NCBI RefSeq assembly: GCF_004014875.1
Contig: NZ_CP034929.1
Span: forward strand, 1,488,001-1,552,000
Origin: Nocardioides yefusunii
GTDB lineage: Bacteria; Actinomycetota; Actinomycetes; Propionibacteriales; Nocardioidaceae
Length of the DNA stretch: 64,000 nucleotides
Direction of reading: 5' to 3'
How positions within the stretch are numbered: position 1 is the first letter of the stretch; the number at the start of each line of letters is the position of its first letter. The translations under genes and the position numbers were made by a program. Shown one piece after another: positions 34,215-41,850 of the stretch. Under the pieces are notes generated by a model that did no database searches, was not told the origin of the DNA, and was given only the letters and a program-made list of their open reading frames with translations.

Positions 34215-34251
34215 TGGTGCACGGTCTCGTGGGGAGTCCTGGTCAGGGACG

Positions 34252-35361
34252 TCAGCGACGCACCTTCGTGGTCTTCGCCGACGTCCTCGACGTCGGGGCG
34301 TAGCCCTTCCGCGAGCCTGTGACCTTGACCGAGACCCTCGTGCCGCGGTCCTTGGCCTTGAGGGTGTAGGTGCGACCGGTCGCCCTCGGGATCGCCTTTC
34401 CGTTGCGCAGCCAGCGGTAGGTGAGTGTCACCTTGCCGGGGCCCCACGCGCCGACCTTGGCGGTGAGCTTGCGACCCTGGACGGCCTTGCCGGACACCTT
34501 CGGGCGGACGCTGCGCAGGGTGCCGGCAGTCACCTTCACCGACGACGACACCGTGCTCGAGGCGGTGTGGCCGGGCTTGGTGCCGGTGGTGCGGACACTG
34601 ATCCGGTGGCCCTTGTCAGCGGCCGTGAGGGTGCGGGTGGTGCGGGTGGCGCCGGAGATCGGTGTCCCGTCGCGCAGCCACTGGTGCGACACCTGCGTGC
34701 CGGCGGTCCACGTACCTGTCTTCGCGGTGAGCTTCTTGCCCACCTTCGCCGTACCTCGGATCGTCGACGCGCTGCCCATGACGAGGGGTGCCGGCGCCTC
34801 GACGGTGGGAGCCTCGGCCTCCGGGGCGTCGGTGCCGGGGCCCTCGACCACAGGGGTTTCGGCCTCGGAGAACTGCGGCGCCGGTCGCGGCGTCGAGTCA
34901 CCGAAGTCGACCTGGTAGCGGGCACCGATGGCGACGTTGAGGTTGGTGCCGGTGCTGACGATTCCGTACATGTTCTGGTCCCAGGCGCCAGGGACCTTCG
35001 CGCCGGAGAACATCCACCACGACATCCCGTGGTCGTACTCGAAGACGTCGTCGATGCCCTCGACGTAGGTGCCTGAGGCGGTGACGTCGAACCCGACGGC
35101 CTCCATCGCGGCGATGTAGGTGGTGCTGGCGCCTGCCTCCACGACACCGCCCACCAAGCAACGGGCATCCCAGCCTTCGCTGGGGACGGACGGGTCGTCG
35201 ATGCCGCCGTAGTCGACGACGACGCTGAGGCCCTCGTCCTGGGCGCACCAACCGGGATGCCAACTCGCGGCCTGGGCCGGGGTGGTCATCGCAGCGGCGA
35301 CGGTGAGAGTGGTGCTGAACAGTGCGCTGGCGCAGAGCAGCGCGGTGCTTCGGGTCTTCAT
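34252..35361 (-). CDS. Secreted DUF4430-like (transcobalamin-like) protein with two Ig-like repeats
   Basis: 369 aa. Signal peptide MKTRSTALLCASALF...AQAA. Residues about 30-160 (GLSVVVDYGG, WDARCLV, MSWWMFSGAKVPGAWDQ) resemble DUF4430, the fold shared with the C-terminal domain of transcobalamin/intrinsic factor; this assignment is by eye and tentative. An acidic Pro-rich linker (residues 165-200) leads to two copies of an actinobacterial Ig-like repeat: VGKKLTAKTGTWTAGTQVSH and QGRKLTAKVGAWGPGKVTLT, each followed by a Trp-Leu-Arg-Asn/Asp-Gly motif. No anchor. Its own cobalamin riboswitch lies 83 nt upstream, so capture of extracellular corrinoid is the likely role. Confidence 0.78.
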   Translation of the reverse strand: MKTRSTALLCASALFSTTLTVAAAMTTPAQAASWHPGWCAQDEGLSVVVDYGGIDDPSVPSEGWDARCLVGGVVEAGASTTYIAAMEAVGFDVTASGTYVEGIDDVFEYDHGMSWWMFSGAKVPGAWDQNMYGIVSTGTNLNVAIGARYQVDFGDSTPRPAPQFSEAETPVVEGPGTDAPEAEAPTVEAPAPLVMGSASTIRGTAKVGKKLTAKTGTWTAGTQVSHQWLRDGTPISGATRTTRTLTAADKGHRISVRTTGTKPGHTASSTVSSSVKVTAGTLRSVRPKVSGKAVQGRKLTAKVGAWGPGKVTLTYRWLRNGKAIPRATGRTYTLKAKDRGTRVSVKVTGSRKGYAPTSRTSAKTTKVRR

Positions 35362-35443
35362 GGTTCTCCGGTCCCGACGCAGGAGAAGCCGGTCGCAACC
35401 GGCGACCCACTGCAGTCCTCGACAGTGTTGGGGGTCACGGCCA

Positions 35444-35526
35444 CGCGCAGGCATTCCGACTTCAGGACGAGTCCTGTCACGGTTGCGGGTCAGCGCCGGA
35501 CTTGCACCGGCTTCCCCTGCGACGTA
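35444..35526 (-). ncRNA. Cobalamin riboswitch of the DUF4430-like gene
   Basis: Minus strand core GGGGAAGCCGGTGCAAGTCC and GGCGCTGACCCGCAACCGTGA, ending GTCGGAATGCCTGCG. Closing helix CGCAGG (35521-35516) with CCTGCG (35451-35446). Compact, about 85 nt, unlike the large nrdB version. Confidence 0.9.
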
Positions 35527-35674
35527 CCGGGAGGGACGCTAACCCCTGCGAGGCATGACGCCTGCTTCCGGGGGTGCGCCGCAGTGCGTCACAGGCTGGG
35601 TCGTGAGAGGGCCGCACACCCCGGGTTGACGGCGAACCGCGACGGTGTGCAAACATCCGAGACGTTGTACCCAG

Positions 35675-35764
35675 CGTGGCCATAACGAGGAAGCCGGTGT
35701 GAATCCGGCGCTGTTGCGCAACCGTGAGTCGGCTCGTCCGGCAAGTCGGGAACTCGTGGTCACG
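35675..35764 (+). ncRNA. Cobalamin riboswitch heading the ECF/MoxR operon
   Basis: Plus strand core GAGGAAGCCGGTGTGAATCC then GGCGCTGTTGCGCAACCGTGA and AAGTCGGGAAC. Closing helix CGTGGCC (35675-35681) with GGTCACG (35758-35764), one G.U pair. A TTGACG at 35626 with an AT-richer stretch 17-19 nt later is a possible promoter. The 87 nt between riboswitch and the first gene hold no further element that I recognise. Confidence 0.9.
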
Positions 35765-35851
35765 TCCGTCACTCGTCGTCGCACAAGCGCGAGCTCGGAG
35801 GGCCTGAGTTGGGCCTGCCTTGCCGTGTCGTCGTGCGCGGAAAGGCTCCCC

Positions 35852-37387
35852 GTGCCCCGCTCGTACCACGTCTCGGCGGCCCACCGTTCTGCTCGCGTGG
35901 CAGCCACGCGTGCTGCCCACCGCGCGGCGACCGGCAGCCTCCTCGCAGCGATGACGCTCGCAGTCCTGACGCTTGGATCCGCCGTCGCTGGAGCGGCAGA
36001 TGCGCCCCAGGGCAGTTCGTCACAGGACAGTTCGCCCCAGGGCAGTTCGTCACAGGGCAGTTCGTCACAGCGCAGCGCACTCTGTGACAGCTACGCAGGG
36101 GAGTGCCGGATCACCGTCAGCGGTACCAGCCTCGGCGGCAGCGGGGACAGCGTCAACGCCGGACAGACGCTCGGCGCAGCGGCCCAGGGGAACCGGGGCG
36201 CCACGGTGGACCTGCAGTTCTTCCGGGTCGAGTTCAACCGGGACGGGGAACTCACCGAGCTGGTCCCGGTGGGCGAACCGGTGGCTCACACCGTCGGCGG
36301 CAGCGGTGCGCGCCTGTGGGTCGTCGCGGACCGGACGACGTCCACGGGTTGGGGCTACGTGGGCCTCGCCTCCGAGACGGGCAACGACGTCAGCCAGCGT
36401 ATGGGCGTCTTTGTCGGGTACGGCGGCAACATGCTCCGTCTCCTCGGTGACGGCTACGCCGACCAGAAACCCGCAGACACCGTCCTGGACCTGCACGTCG
36501 TGGGGCAGGTCGCCTCGGTCGGGTACTGGGTGGAGTACCAGGACGAGTCCGGTGCGTGGCAACCGGTGCCGGGCCAGGGACTCACTGCGCCGCAGTTCGT
36601 CGACGCGCCAGCCAACGAGATCGGGCACCTGAGCTACACCGTCCCCGCGACCCTCACACCGGGCCGCAGCTACACCTTCCGCGCCAACACCCAGCTCAAC
36701 TACGCCGGCGGCAAGCTGATCAGCAAGCCTGCTTTCGCGACGTGGACAGTGGTGCCCTCGGCGACACCGCAGGCGCAGGACCGCGGACAGAACTTCGACC
36801 AGGACAAGGGCCCTGCAGCGCCCACGCCGTCGGCGGGACCGTCGGCTCCCCAGCCCAGTTCTCAGCCCAGTTCTCAGCCCAGCGGTCAGGCGACGCCGAC
36901 CCGCCCTGAAGCGTCCGGTGATTCGGCACCCAGTGCCCCGGCACCCAGTGCCCCGGCACCCAGTGCCCCGGCACCCAGTGCCCCGGCACCCAGGGCCCCG
37001 ACACCGACCTCGCCCTCCGCGCCTGTCACTGCGCCGTCCGCCGTGCCCTCCAGCGCGGCGAACAGTGCGCCTTCCCCGGCATCCGGCACGACGGCGCCCA
37101 CCACGACGGCGCCCACCACGACGGCGCCCACCGCGACGGCGCCCAGCAGCACGGCTGCCGGTACCGGTGCCAGCGCGTCGGGCACAGGCCCGGTCTGGGG
37201 AGAGGAAGCGAGCGCAGACCTGCAGGCCGTCGCCCAACCGGTCGACTCCCGGATCTCCGGACTGGTCGGCGTCGCAGTCCTGCTGCTCGTCCTGGCGCCC
37301 GTCACCTGGTGGGTCCTGTCCCGACGGCCCGGCGTCGTCAGCGCGGCGTTCGGCGCGCGCTTCGGAACCACGGAGGAGACGTTGTGA
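35852..37387 (+). CDS. Surface-anchored protein with Pro/Ser/Ala stalk (B12-regulated, paralogue of next gene)
   Basis: 511 aa. GTG at 35852 after GGAAAGG is chosen because a signal peptide (GSLLAAMTLAVLTLGSAVAGA) follows; the open frame upstream runs through the riboswitch. A Ser/Gln repeat (residues 54-73) precedes a folded domain opening LCDSYAGECRITV. Then a long stalk of 12- and 15-bp repeats coding PSSQ, APSAP and TAPTT units, and a C-terminal helix SGLVGVAVLLLVLAPVTWWV with a short basic tail. First gene after the riboswitch. Shares LGDGYADQKPADTVLDLHV with the next protein. No family recognised; a corrinoid-capture or docking role is inference. Confidence 0.78.
   Translation: MPRSYHVSAAHRSARVAATRAAHRAATGSLLAAMTLAVLTLGSAVAGAADAPQGSSSQDSSPQGSSSQGSSSQRSALCDSYAGECRITVSGTSLGGSGDSVNAGQTLGAAAQGNRGATVDLQFFRVEFNRDGELTELVPVGEPVAHTVGGSGARLWVVADRTTSTGWGYVGLASETGNDVSQRMGVFVGYGGNMLRLLGDGYADQKPADTVLDLHVVGQVASVGYWVEYQDESGAWQPVPGQGLTAPQFVDAPANEIGHLSYTVPATLTPGRSYTFRANTQLNYAGGKLISKPAFATWTVVPSATPQAQDRGQNFDQDKGPAAPTPSAGPSAPQPSSQPSSQPSGQATPTRPEASGDSAPSAPAPSAPAPSAPAPSAPAPRAPTPTSPSAPVTAPSAVPSSAANSAPSPASGTTAPTTTAPTTTAPTATAPSSTAAGTGASASGTGPVWGEEASADLQAVAQPVDSRISGLVGVAVLLLVLAPVTWWVLSRRPGVVSAAFGARFGTTEETL
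36011..36070 (+). repeat. 15-bp tandem repeat, 4 units
   Basis: Unit GGCAGTTCGTCACAG, four in-frame copies (the second with three changes), coding the Gly/Ser-Ser-Ser-Gln-rich stretch after the signal peptide. Confidence 0.9.
36851..36886 (+). repeat. 12-bp tandem repeat, 3 units
   Basis: Unit CAGCCCAGTTCT, two exact copies and one partial, coding Gln-Pro-Ser-Ser in the stalk. Confidence 0.85.
36926..37000 (+). repeat. 15-bp tandem repeat, 5 units
   Basis: Unit GCACCCAGTGCCCCG, four exact copies and one with a single change, coding Ala-Pro-Ser-Ala-Pro in the stalk. Confidence 0.92.
37091..37150 (+). repeat. 15-bp tandem repeat, 4 units
   Basis: Unit ACGGCGCCCACCACG, two exact and two variant copies, coding Thr-Ala-Pro-Thr-Thr. 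Confidence 0.9.
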
Positions 37388-38451
37388 TGAGCCTGCCCAT
37401 GCCAGGTCCGGTGGCGCGGGGCTCCGTGATCGCGGTCGTGGCCCTGGCTCCGGTGCTGGCCGTGGGTTCGGGTGCGCATGCTGCTCCGGACCCTGTGACG
37501 CGACTGTGTTCCCACGCGACGATCAGCTGTTCGGTCCAGGTGCCGTCGGTCTGGGGCGAGGGTGAGACCCACTCCGTCGCCGTCACCGGTCAGCCCGGCA
37601 CGACGCTGCGTCTGCGCGTGTACCGCCTCGTCGCGGTGCCTGCCACGACGTCCGCAGCGAAGAACTCCGCCGGGAAGCACGACTTCGTGGCGTGGGGGAG
37701 GCCCTTCACCGCCCGTACCGACAAGCGCGGCTACGGCGAGACCGACGTCGCGCTGCCGCGGCTGCCCGCCGGAACCAGCGGCGGACCCGTCCTGGTGGCG
37801 GTGGACGGCGCAGACCTCAACGACCTCACCACCGTCCTGGGCACGTGGACCACCCTGACCTCACGCACCCCCGTGGTGCTCGGTGACGGCTGGGGCACGC
37901 ACAAGCCGGTGGGGACTGACCTCGCTCTGCAGGTCGAGGCAGTGGCCGAAGGAACCGCCTTCGACGTCGAGATCGAGGACGCCACCGGGTGGCATCCGAT
38001 CGGGACGACGTCCACCCGCGAGTGCGTCGCGGCTTTGCGTTGCGACGTCGGGTACCGGTTGCCGCGTGGGTTGGCTGGCCGCCAGCACCTGCGGCTGGTC
38101 AACCTCACCACCGGTACTCCCGTGCACACCTTCGTGGCGGTCCCTGACGACGCACCCACCTCCGCCGCACCCCTCGCCGGTCCGGCCGTCGGGCCGGTGT
38201 CGAGCGCACTCCCCGGAGCCACCGCCCACGGCATCGCCTCCGCGACCGGGCAGGCAGGCGGGCCGGGGACGACCGCGGTGCGACGTCCGCGAGCAGCCAA
38301 CCTCGAACTCCCCGAAGGCGCCGTGACTGCCGAGGCAACCACTCAGATCCGCAGCGCGCACCCCTCTGCCGCGGTCAGCGGGGCGTTGGCGGCACTGGTG
38401 CTGAGCGGCGTCGCCGCGACCGCGTGGATGCTGCGTCGGAGGTCGGCATGA
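37387..38451 (+). CDS. Second surface-anchored protein of the B12-regulated operon
   Basis: 354 aa. Signal peptide (SVIAVVALAPVLAVGSGAHAA), exported domain starting LCSHATISCSVQV, and a C-terminal membrane helix AAVSGALAALVLSGVAATAWM followed by LRRRSA. The domain is homologous to the preceding protein: same LC-x6-C opening and VLGDGWGTHKPVGTDLALQV matching the other's GDGYADQKPADTVLDLHV. It lacks the long repeat stalk. The ATG shares bases with the upstream stop (TGATG) and its own stop overlaps the next ATG. Family unknown; probably forms a pair with the upstream protein at the cell surface. Confidence 0.78.
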   Translation: MSLPMPGPVARGSVIAVVALAPVLAVGSGAHAAPDPVTRLCSHATISCSVQVPSVWGEGETHSVAVTGQPGTTLRLRVYRLVAVPATTSAAKNSAGKHDFVAWGRPFTARTDKRGYGETDVALPRLPAGTSGGPVLVAVDGADLNDLTTVLGTWTTLTSRTPVVLGDGWGTHKPVGTDLALQVEAVAEGTAFDVEIEDATGWHPIGTTSTRECVAALRCDVGYRLPRGLAGRQHLRLVNLTTGTPVHTFVAVPDDAPTSAAPLAGPAVGPVSSALPGATAHGIASATGQAGGPGTTAVRRPRAANLELPEGAVTAEATTQIRSAHPSAAVSGALAALVLSGVAATAWMLRRRSA

Positions 38452-39458
38452 AGACGCTTCCCACCAGTGCGTTGCTGTGGGGTGCGTGGGCCGTGACCGC
38501 TGTCCTGACCGTGCTCGTCAGCACCGGATGGACGATCCCGGCCGTCGTCATCCTCGCCGGCGCCCTGACCTGGCCCTGCCTGGGACGGGCGCGTCGAGGC
38601 ATCGGCGCCTGGCTGATCAGCGCGTGCGTCGCGCTCACCGCGGTCTGGACTCTCCTCGGTGTCGTCCAGCACCGGGAAGGGACCGGCGGTGACGTGCTCT
38701 GGATCCTCCCGGCCTGGCAGCCCACCTCCGGTGGCTCCTTCGGCGGCGCCGTGACCACCGGCCAGCTGGAACTCGCGCTGCTGCAGGGGGTACGTGGGGT
38801 CGCGGTGCTCACCGTCCTGGGCCTGCTGCACCGTGCCGTCGACGGCACCGGCTGGGTCAGGGCCACCGCCCTCGTCGCCGGCCCTGCCGTCGGAGTGCTC
38901 GCCCCTCTGGCCTGTCTGGGCGACGCTCGCTGTGCTCAGGAACTGGACCGCACCGCGGTGCGCCACCACGGTCTCGCACCGCACTGGCGGCTCGGCACCT
39001 CGGTCCTCGGCGACCTCTGGGACCGGGCTGTGCACCGCAGCCGGGACCTCGTCGGCGTCGTCGGGACCACACCCGGCCTGATCGCTCCGGTCTTCTCCCT
39101 GACGGCGGCGAGCGCTGCATTGCTGCTCGCCATGCGTCGCAGCCTCGCCTCGGGGCCCGAACTAGGGGCGATCGCGCTGGGGTCCGCGGTGCTCGTCGCC
39201 GCGGTGGTCGCTCACCTGCGCGGGAGTCGGTTCGAGACGCCGGCCGGAGACGCGGTGGCAGCGGGAAGCGGTGCTGTCGCTCTGCTCGGTGCCCATGTAC
39301 TCAGTGCCCACATGCTCGGTACCCACGTGCTCAGTGCCCACATGCTCGGCGCCCAGGGAGTGGCCGGCGACGTCGTCGTGACGGCGACGGCGCTGCTGGT
39401 ACTCCCCGCCGTCGCGCTGGTCGCCCGCCCCGCTACGCAGAAGGGAGACGCCCGATGA
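38448..39458 (+). CDS. Polytopic membrane protein, candidate ECF T component with His pentad repeat
   Basis: 336 aa with about eight hydrophobic segments. Lies between the surface proteins and a tandem ATPase and upstream of an ECF S component, which is where the T (transmembrane coupling) subunit would be expected; LWDRAVHRSRDLVGVVG could be an EcfT-like coupling helix, but I see no clear EcfT family signature, so the call rests on context. Near residue 280 a 15-bp DNA repeat codes LGAHV-LSAHM-LGTHV-LSAHM, four histidines five residues apart. Overlaps both neighbours by 4 nt (ATGA). Confidence 0.65.
   Translation: MKTLPTSALLWGAWAVTAVLTVLVSTGWTIPAVVILAGALTWPCLGRARRGIGAWLISACVALTAVWTLLGVVQHREGTGGDVLWILPAWQPTSGGSFGGAVTTGQLELALLQGVRGVAVLTVLGLLHRAVDGTGWVRATALVAGPAVGVLAPLACLGDARCAQELDRTAVRHHGLAPHWRLGTSVLGDLWDRAVHRSRDLVGVVGTTPGLIAPVFSLTAASAALLLAMRRSLASGPELGAIALGSAVLVAAVVAHLRGSRFETPAGDAVAAGSGAVALLGAHVLSAHMLGTHVLSAHMLGAQGVAGDVVVTATALLVLPAVALVARPATQKGDAR
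39285..39359 (+). repeat. 15-bp tandem repeat, 5 units, coding His pentads
   Basis: Variants of CTCAGTGCCCACATG; units 2 and 4 are identical, units 1, 3 and 5 diverged. Translates as L-(G/S)-(A/T)-H-(V/M) four times, then LGAQG. Confidence 0.9.
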
Positions 39459-40948
39459 CGCACGACGGCATTCACGTCCGAGGACTCCGGGTCTGGCTCC
39501 CGGGCCGGGGACATGTCCTGGGTGAGGCCACCTCAGGGGCTGGCATCGACGTCGATCTCGGTGGCGTGACCCTGCTCGTGGGGCGCTCGGGGAGCGGCAC
39601 CAGTCTGCTCCTCGATGCGCTCGCCGGTGACCTCCCGGCCGGCGCGATGGTGTCGGGATCGGTGCGGACACCCGCGACGGCCGGGAGCGGACACGGCGAC
39701 ATCGTCCGGATCCCGCCCGACCTGCCCGACGTCTCGGTGCGCGATCTGTGGGTCGGCCCGGGACGTGCGGCCCCTGACATGGAACTGCTGCACGCCCTGG
39801 GCGTCAGCGTCACCGACACCACGCGTACGGCCACACTGCCGTCCGCACTCCGGGCCGCCCTGGCGCTGGCCGCGACGCTGGCCCGTCCGGACGTCGCCCT
39901 GCTGCTCGGCGACCAGGTGCTCGGGCGCCTGCGTCCCGAGCACCGTGCCCCGGCGCTGGCTGCCCTCCGACGCCGCGCCCAGGCCGGTACCACCGTGGTG
40001 CTGGCCGAGCATCTGCTCGAGGATGCTCTCGCCGCCGCCGACACCGTCGTCGAACTCGTCCGCGGGCAGGCCATGAGCAACCCTGCTGCCACGTGGACCC
40101 CGCGCACCCTGCCACTGCCGCCCCAGTACGCGGCCGCTCGCCTGCTCGCTCTCCCGCGTCCCGTGTGGGGGCGTGCCGGAGCGCTCGCGGACGTTCCTGC
40201 CGCGAGCTCTGCCGCACCGCGTTCAACGGGACGAAACGTGGGGGACGTGCTGGTCCGAGCCCGCCCGGAGGAGTCCTGTCTGGCGCGCGAGCTCGAGATC
40301 CACCACCACGAGACCATCGGCGTGGTTGCTCTCGATCGCGATGACGCCCGTGCGCTCGACGTCGCCCGACGCGTGGTCGCGATCGCCGCCGGACGGCGGG
40401 TGCTGCCGCATCCATTGACCCTGCCTGACCGGACCCAGGTCCGCGCCCTGATCCGAGTCTGGGAGCGTCGGCACCAGCTCGGCCGCCGGACGTTCGACGT
40501 GGCTGCGCTCCAGCCGCTGCGGCTGCAGGACCTCGTCATCGACCCGTTGCGCTGCACCGACCAGCACAGCAGCGGCGAACGAGCAGCGCTGGCCTGGGCG
40601 ATGGGTGCCGTCGTGCCCGGACCTCGTCTGTTGCTCCACCCCGAACGCAGCCTTGACGCGACGAGTCGCCGAGCGCTCGCGACCCACCTCTCCGCCGGCC
40701 CAGGAACGGGAGCGCCGCACGTGGTGATCAGCCACGACCCCGAGTTCCTGGTCCGCGCCTGTCACCGCCTCGTCCTGCTCGACGGCGACGCCGAGGAACA
40801 GGTCGGCACACCGGCCCTGCTCGCCCCCTCGCTGCCGGTCCCGCCCGTGCTACGCCGCCACGGGCTGCGGGTGAACCGGGTCGCCGACCTGCGGGCACCC
40901 GCTCTGCCGACCCCGACCCCGACTCTGACGGGAGACCTCCGTGTCTGA
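39455..40948 (+). CDS. Tandem ABC ATPase (ECF A-A' like) with degenerate catalytic motifs
   Basis: 497 aa, two ABC halves fused. First half: TLLVGRSGSGTSLLLDALAG is a Walker A in which the invariant Lys is Thr; LLLGDQ replaces the Walker B DE; TVVLAEHLLEDA keeps the switch His. Second half: no recognisable Walker A, signature SSGERAALAWAMG, Walker B changed to LLLHPERSLD, His switch VVISHDPEF present. Neighbouring S component and membrane protein make an ECF-type transporter ATPase likely, but both sites deviate from catalytic consensus. Overlaps upstream gene by 4 nt and downstream gene by 8 nt. Confidence 0.75.
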   Translation: MTHDGIHVRGLRVWLPGRGHVLGEATSGAGIDVDLGGVTLLVGRSGSGTSLLLDALAGDLPAGAMVSGSVRTPATAGSGHGDIVRIPPDLPDVSVRDLWVGPGRAAPDMELLHALGVSVTDTTRTATLPSALRAALALAATLARPDVALLLGDQVLGRLRPEHRAPALAALRRRAQAGTTVVLAEHLLEDALAAADTVVELVRGQAMSNPAATWTPRTLPLPPQYAAARLLALPRPVWGRAGALADVPAASSAAPRSTGRNVGDVLVRARPEESCLARELEIHHHETIGVVALDRDDARALDVARRVVAIAAGRRVLPHPLTLPDRTQVRALIRVWERRHQLGRRTFDVAALQPLRLQDLVIDPLRCTDQHSSGERAALAWAMGAVVPGPRLLLHPERSLDATSRRALATHLSAGPGTGAPHVVISHDPEFLVRACHRLVLLDGDAEEQVGTPALLAPSLPVPPVLRRHGLRVNRVADLRAPALPTPTPTLTGDLRV

Positions 40949-41840
40949 GCCGATCGTTCCCTCCGGCCGTCGCTGGCACCGACCCTGGCACCGCGTGGGT
41001 TCGCCGTCGGGGTGGCGTTCCCGTGCGGTCACGGCCGTGATCGTCGGGACCGGCCTGGCCTGGTTGGGGTGGCCGATCTGGGACTCCGTCAGCAACCCCG
41101 GACTCGCCGAGCTCGTCGCCCGGGCGCCGTGGCTGGCGGCTGCCCTCGTCGTCGGGCTGGTGACCCTCGCCGTCGCCCTCTGGCGTGACGCCGGATGCCG
41201 TACCACCACCCTGGGCGCGGTCGCAGTGCTGGTGCTCGGCACCTGTGTGGTGCGAGCGGTGCTGAGCCCGGGGGAGGGCGGCGTCGAGTTCGTGCACGCC
41301 CTGCCCCTGCTGGCCGGGATCGCGTTGGGCGGACCGGCCGGTTTCCTGACCGGTGCCACAGCGGCGCTGGTCTCGACCGTCCTGGTCGGAGTGCCCGCCG
41401 AGACCCTGCCGATGCAGGCACTCGTGTGGGGTCTCGTCGGGCTCAGCGGCTCAGCGCTGTCCTGGCTGCGCCCCACCACTGCGTGGCTCTGTGCGGTGCC
41501 ACTCGCCGTCGTTGCCGGCGTCGGGTCGGGCGTGCTCCTCAACCTCATGGGTTGGGGCAGCGAACCCGGCGTCAGCCCCACCCACTTCCATCCCGGCCTG
41601 CCGCCACTGGAAGCAGCACGCCGTCTGTGGGCCTACACCCGGGAGACATCCCTGGCGCTCGACGCCACCCGCGGCGTCACCACCGCACTCGTGGTGCTGG
41701 CTGTGGGCCGGCCCGTGATCGTCGCACTCCGGGCACTGCCCACCCTGCGTGGTGTCACCACGCCCGCCCCCGCCGATCTCGCACCCCACGCCCTCGCCCG
41801 TCGCGAGGACCGTGACCGACTCGACCGACTCTGGAACTGA
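40941..41840 (+). CDS. ECF transporter S component (substrate-binding, B12-linked)
   Basis: 299 aa, about six membrane helices. LPLLAGIALGGPAGFLTGAT, then LVGVPAETLPMQALVWGLVG is the typical ECF S-component G-x-x-G / P-x-Q pattern, and the C-terminal TSLALDATRGVTTALVVLAVGRP matches a group of actinobacterial S components that, as I recall, sit in B12-riboswitch operons. Together with the riboswitch this makes cobalamin or another corrinoid the likely substrate. GTG start after GGAGACCTCC, overlapping the ATPase gene. The moxR ATG follows 10 nt after the stop. Confidence 0.82.
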   Translation: MSEPIVPSGRRWHRPWHRVGSPSGWRSRAVTAVIVGTGLAWLGWPIWDSVSNPGLAELVARAPWLAAALVVGLVTLAVALWRDAGCRTTTLGAVAVLVLGTCVVRAVLSPGEGGVEFVHALPLLAGIALGGPAGFLTGATAALVSTVLVGVPAETLPMQALVWGLVGLSGSALSWLRPTTAWLCAVPLAVVAGVGSGVLLNLMGWGSEPGVSPTHFHPGLPPLEAARRLWAYTRETSLALDATRGVTTALVVLAVGRPVIVALRALPTLRGVTTPAPADLAPHALARREDRDRLDRLWN

Positions 41841-41850
41841 GGAGAAACAC

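Noticed and set aside
35645..35851. N-terminal extension of the first ECF-operon surface protein from ATG 35645
   Set aside because: It would translate the riboswitch itself; a GTG with a ribosome site and signal peptide begins at 35852.
36011..37150. Tandem repeats as a possible mobile element or CRISPR
   Set aside because: Units are 12-15 bp, adjacent, in frame and code a surface-protein stalk.
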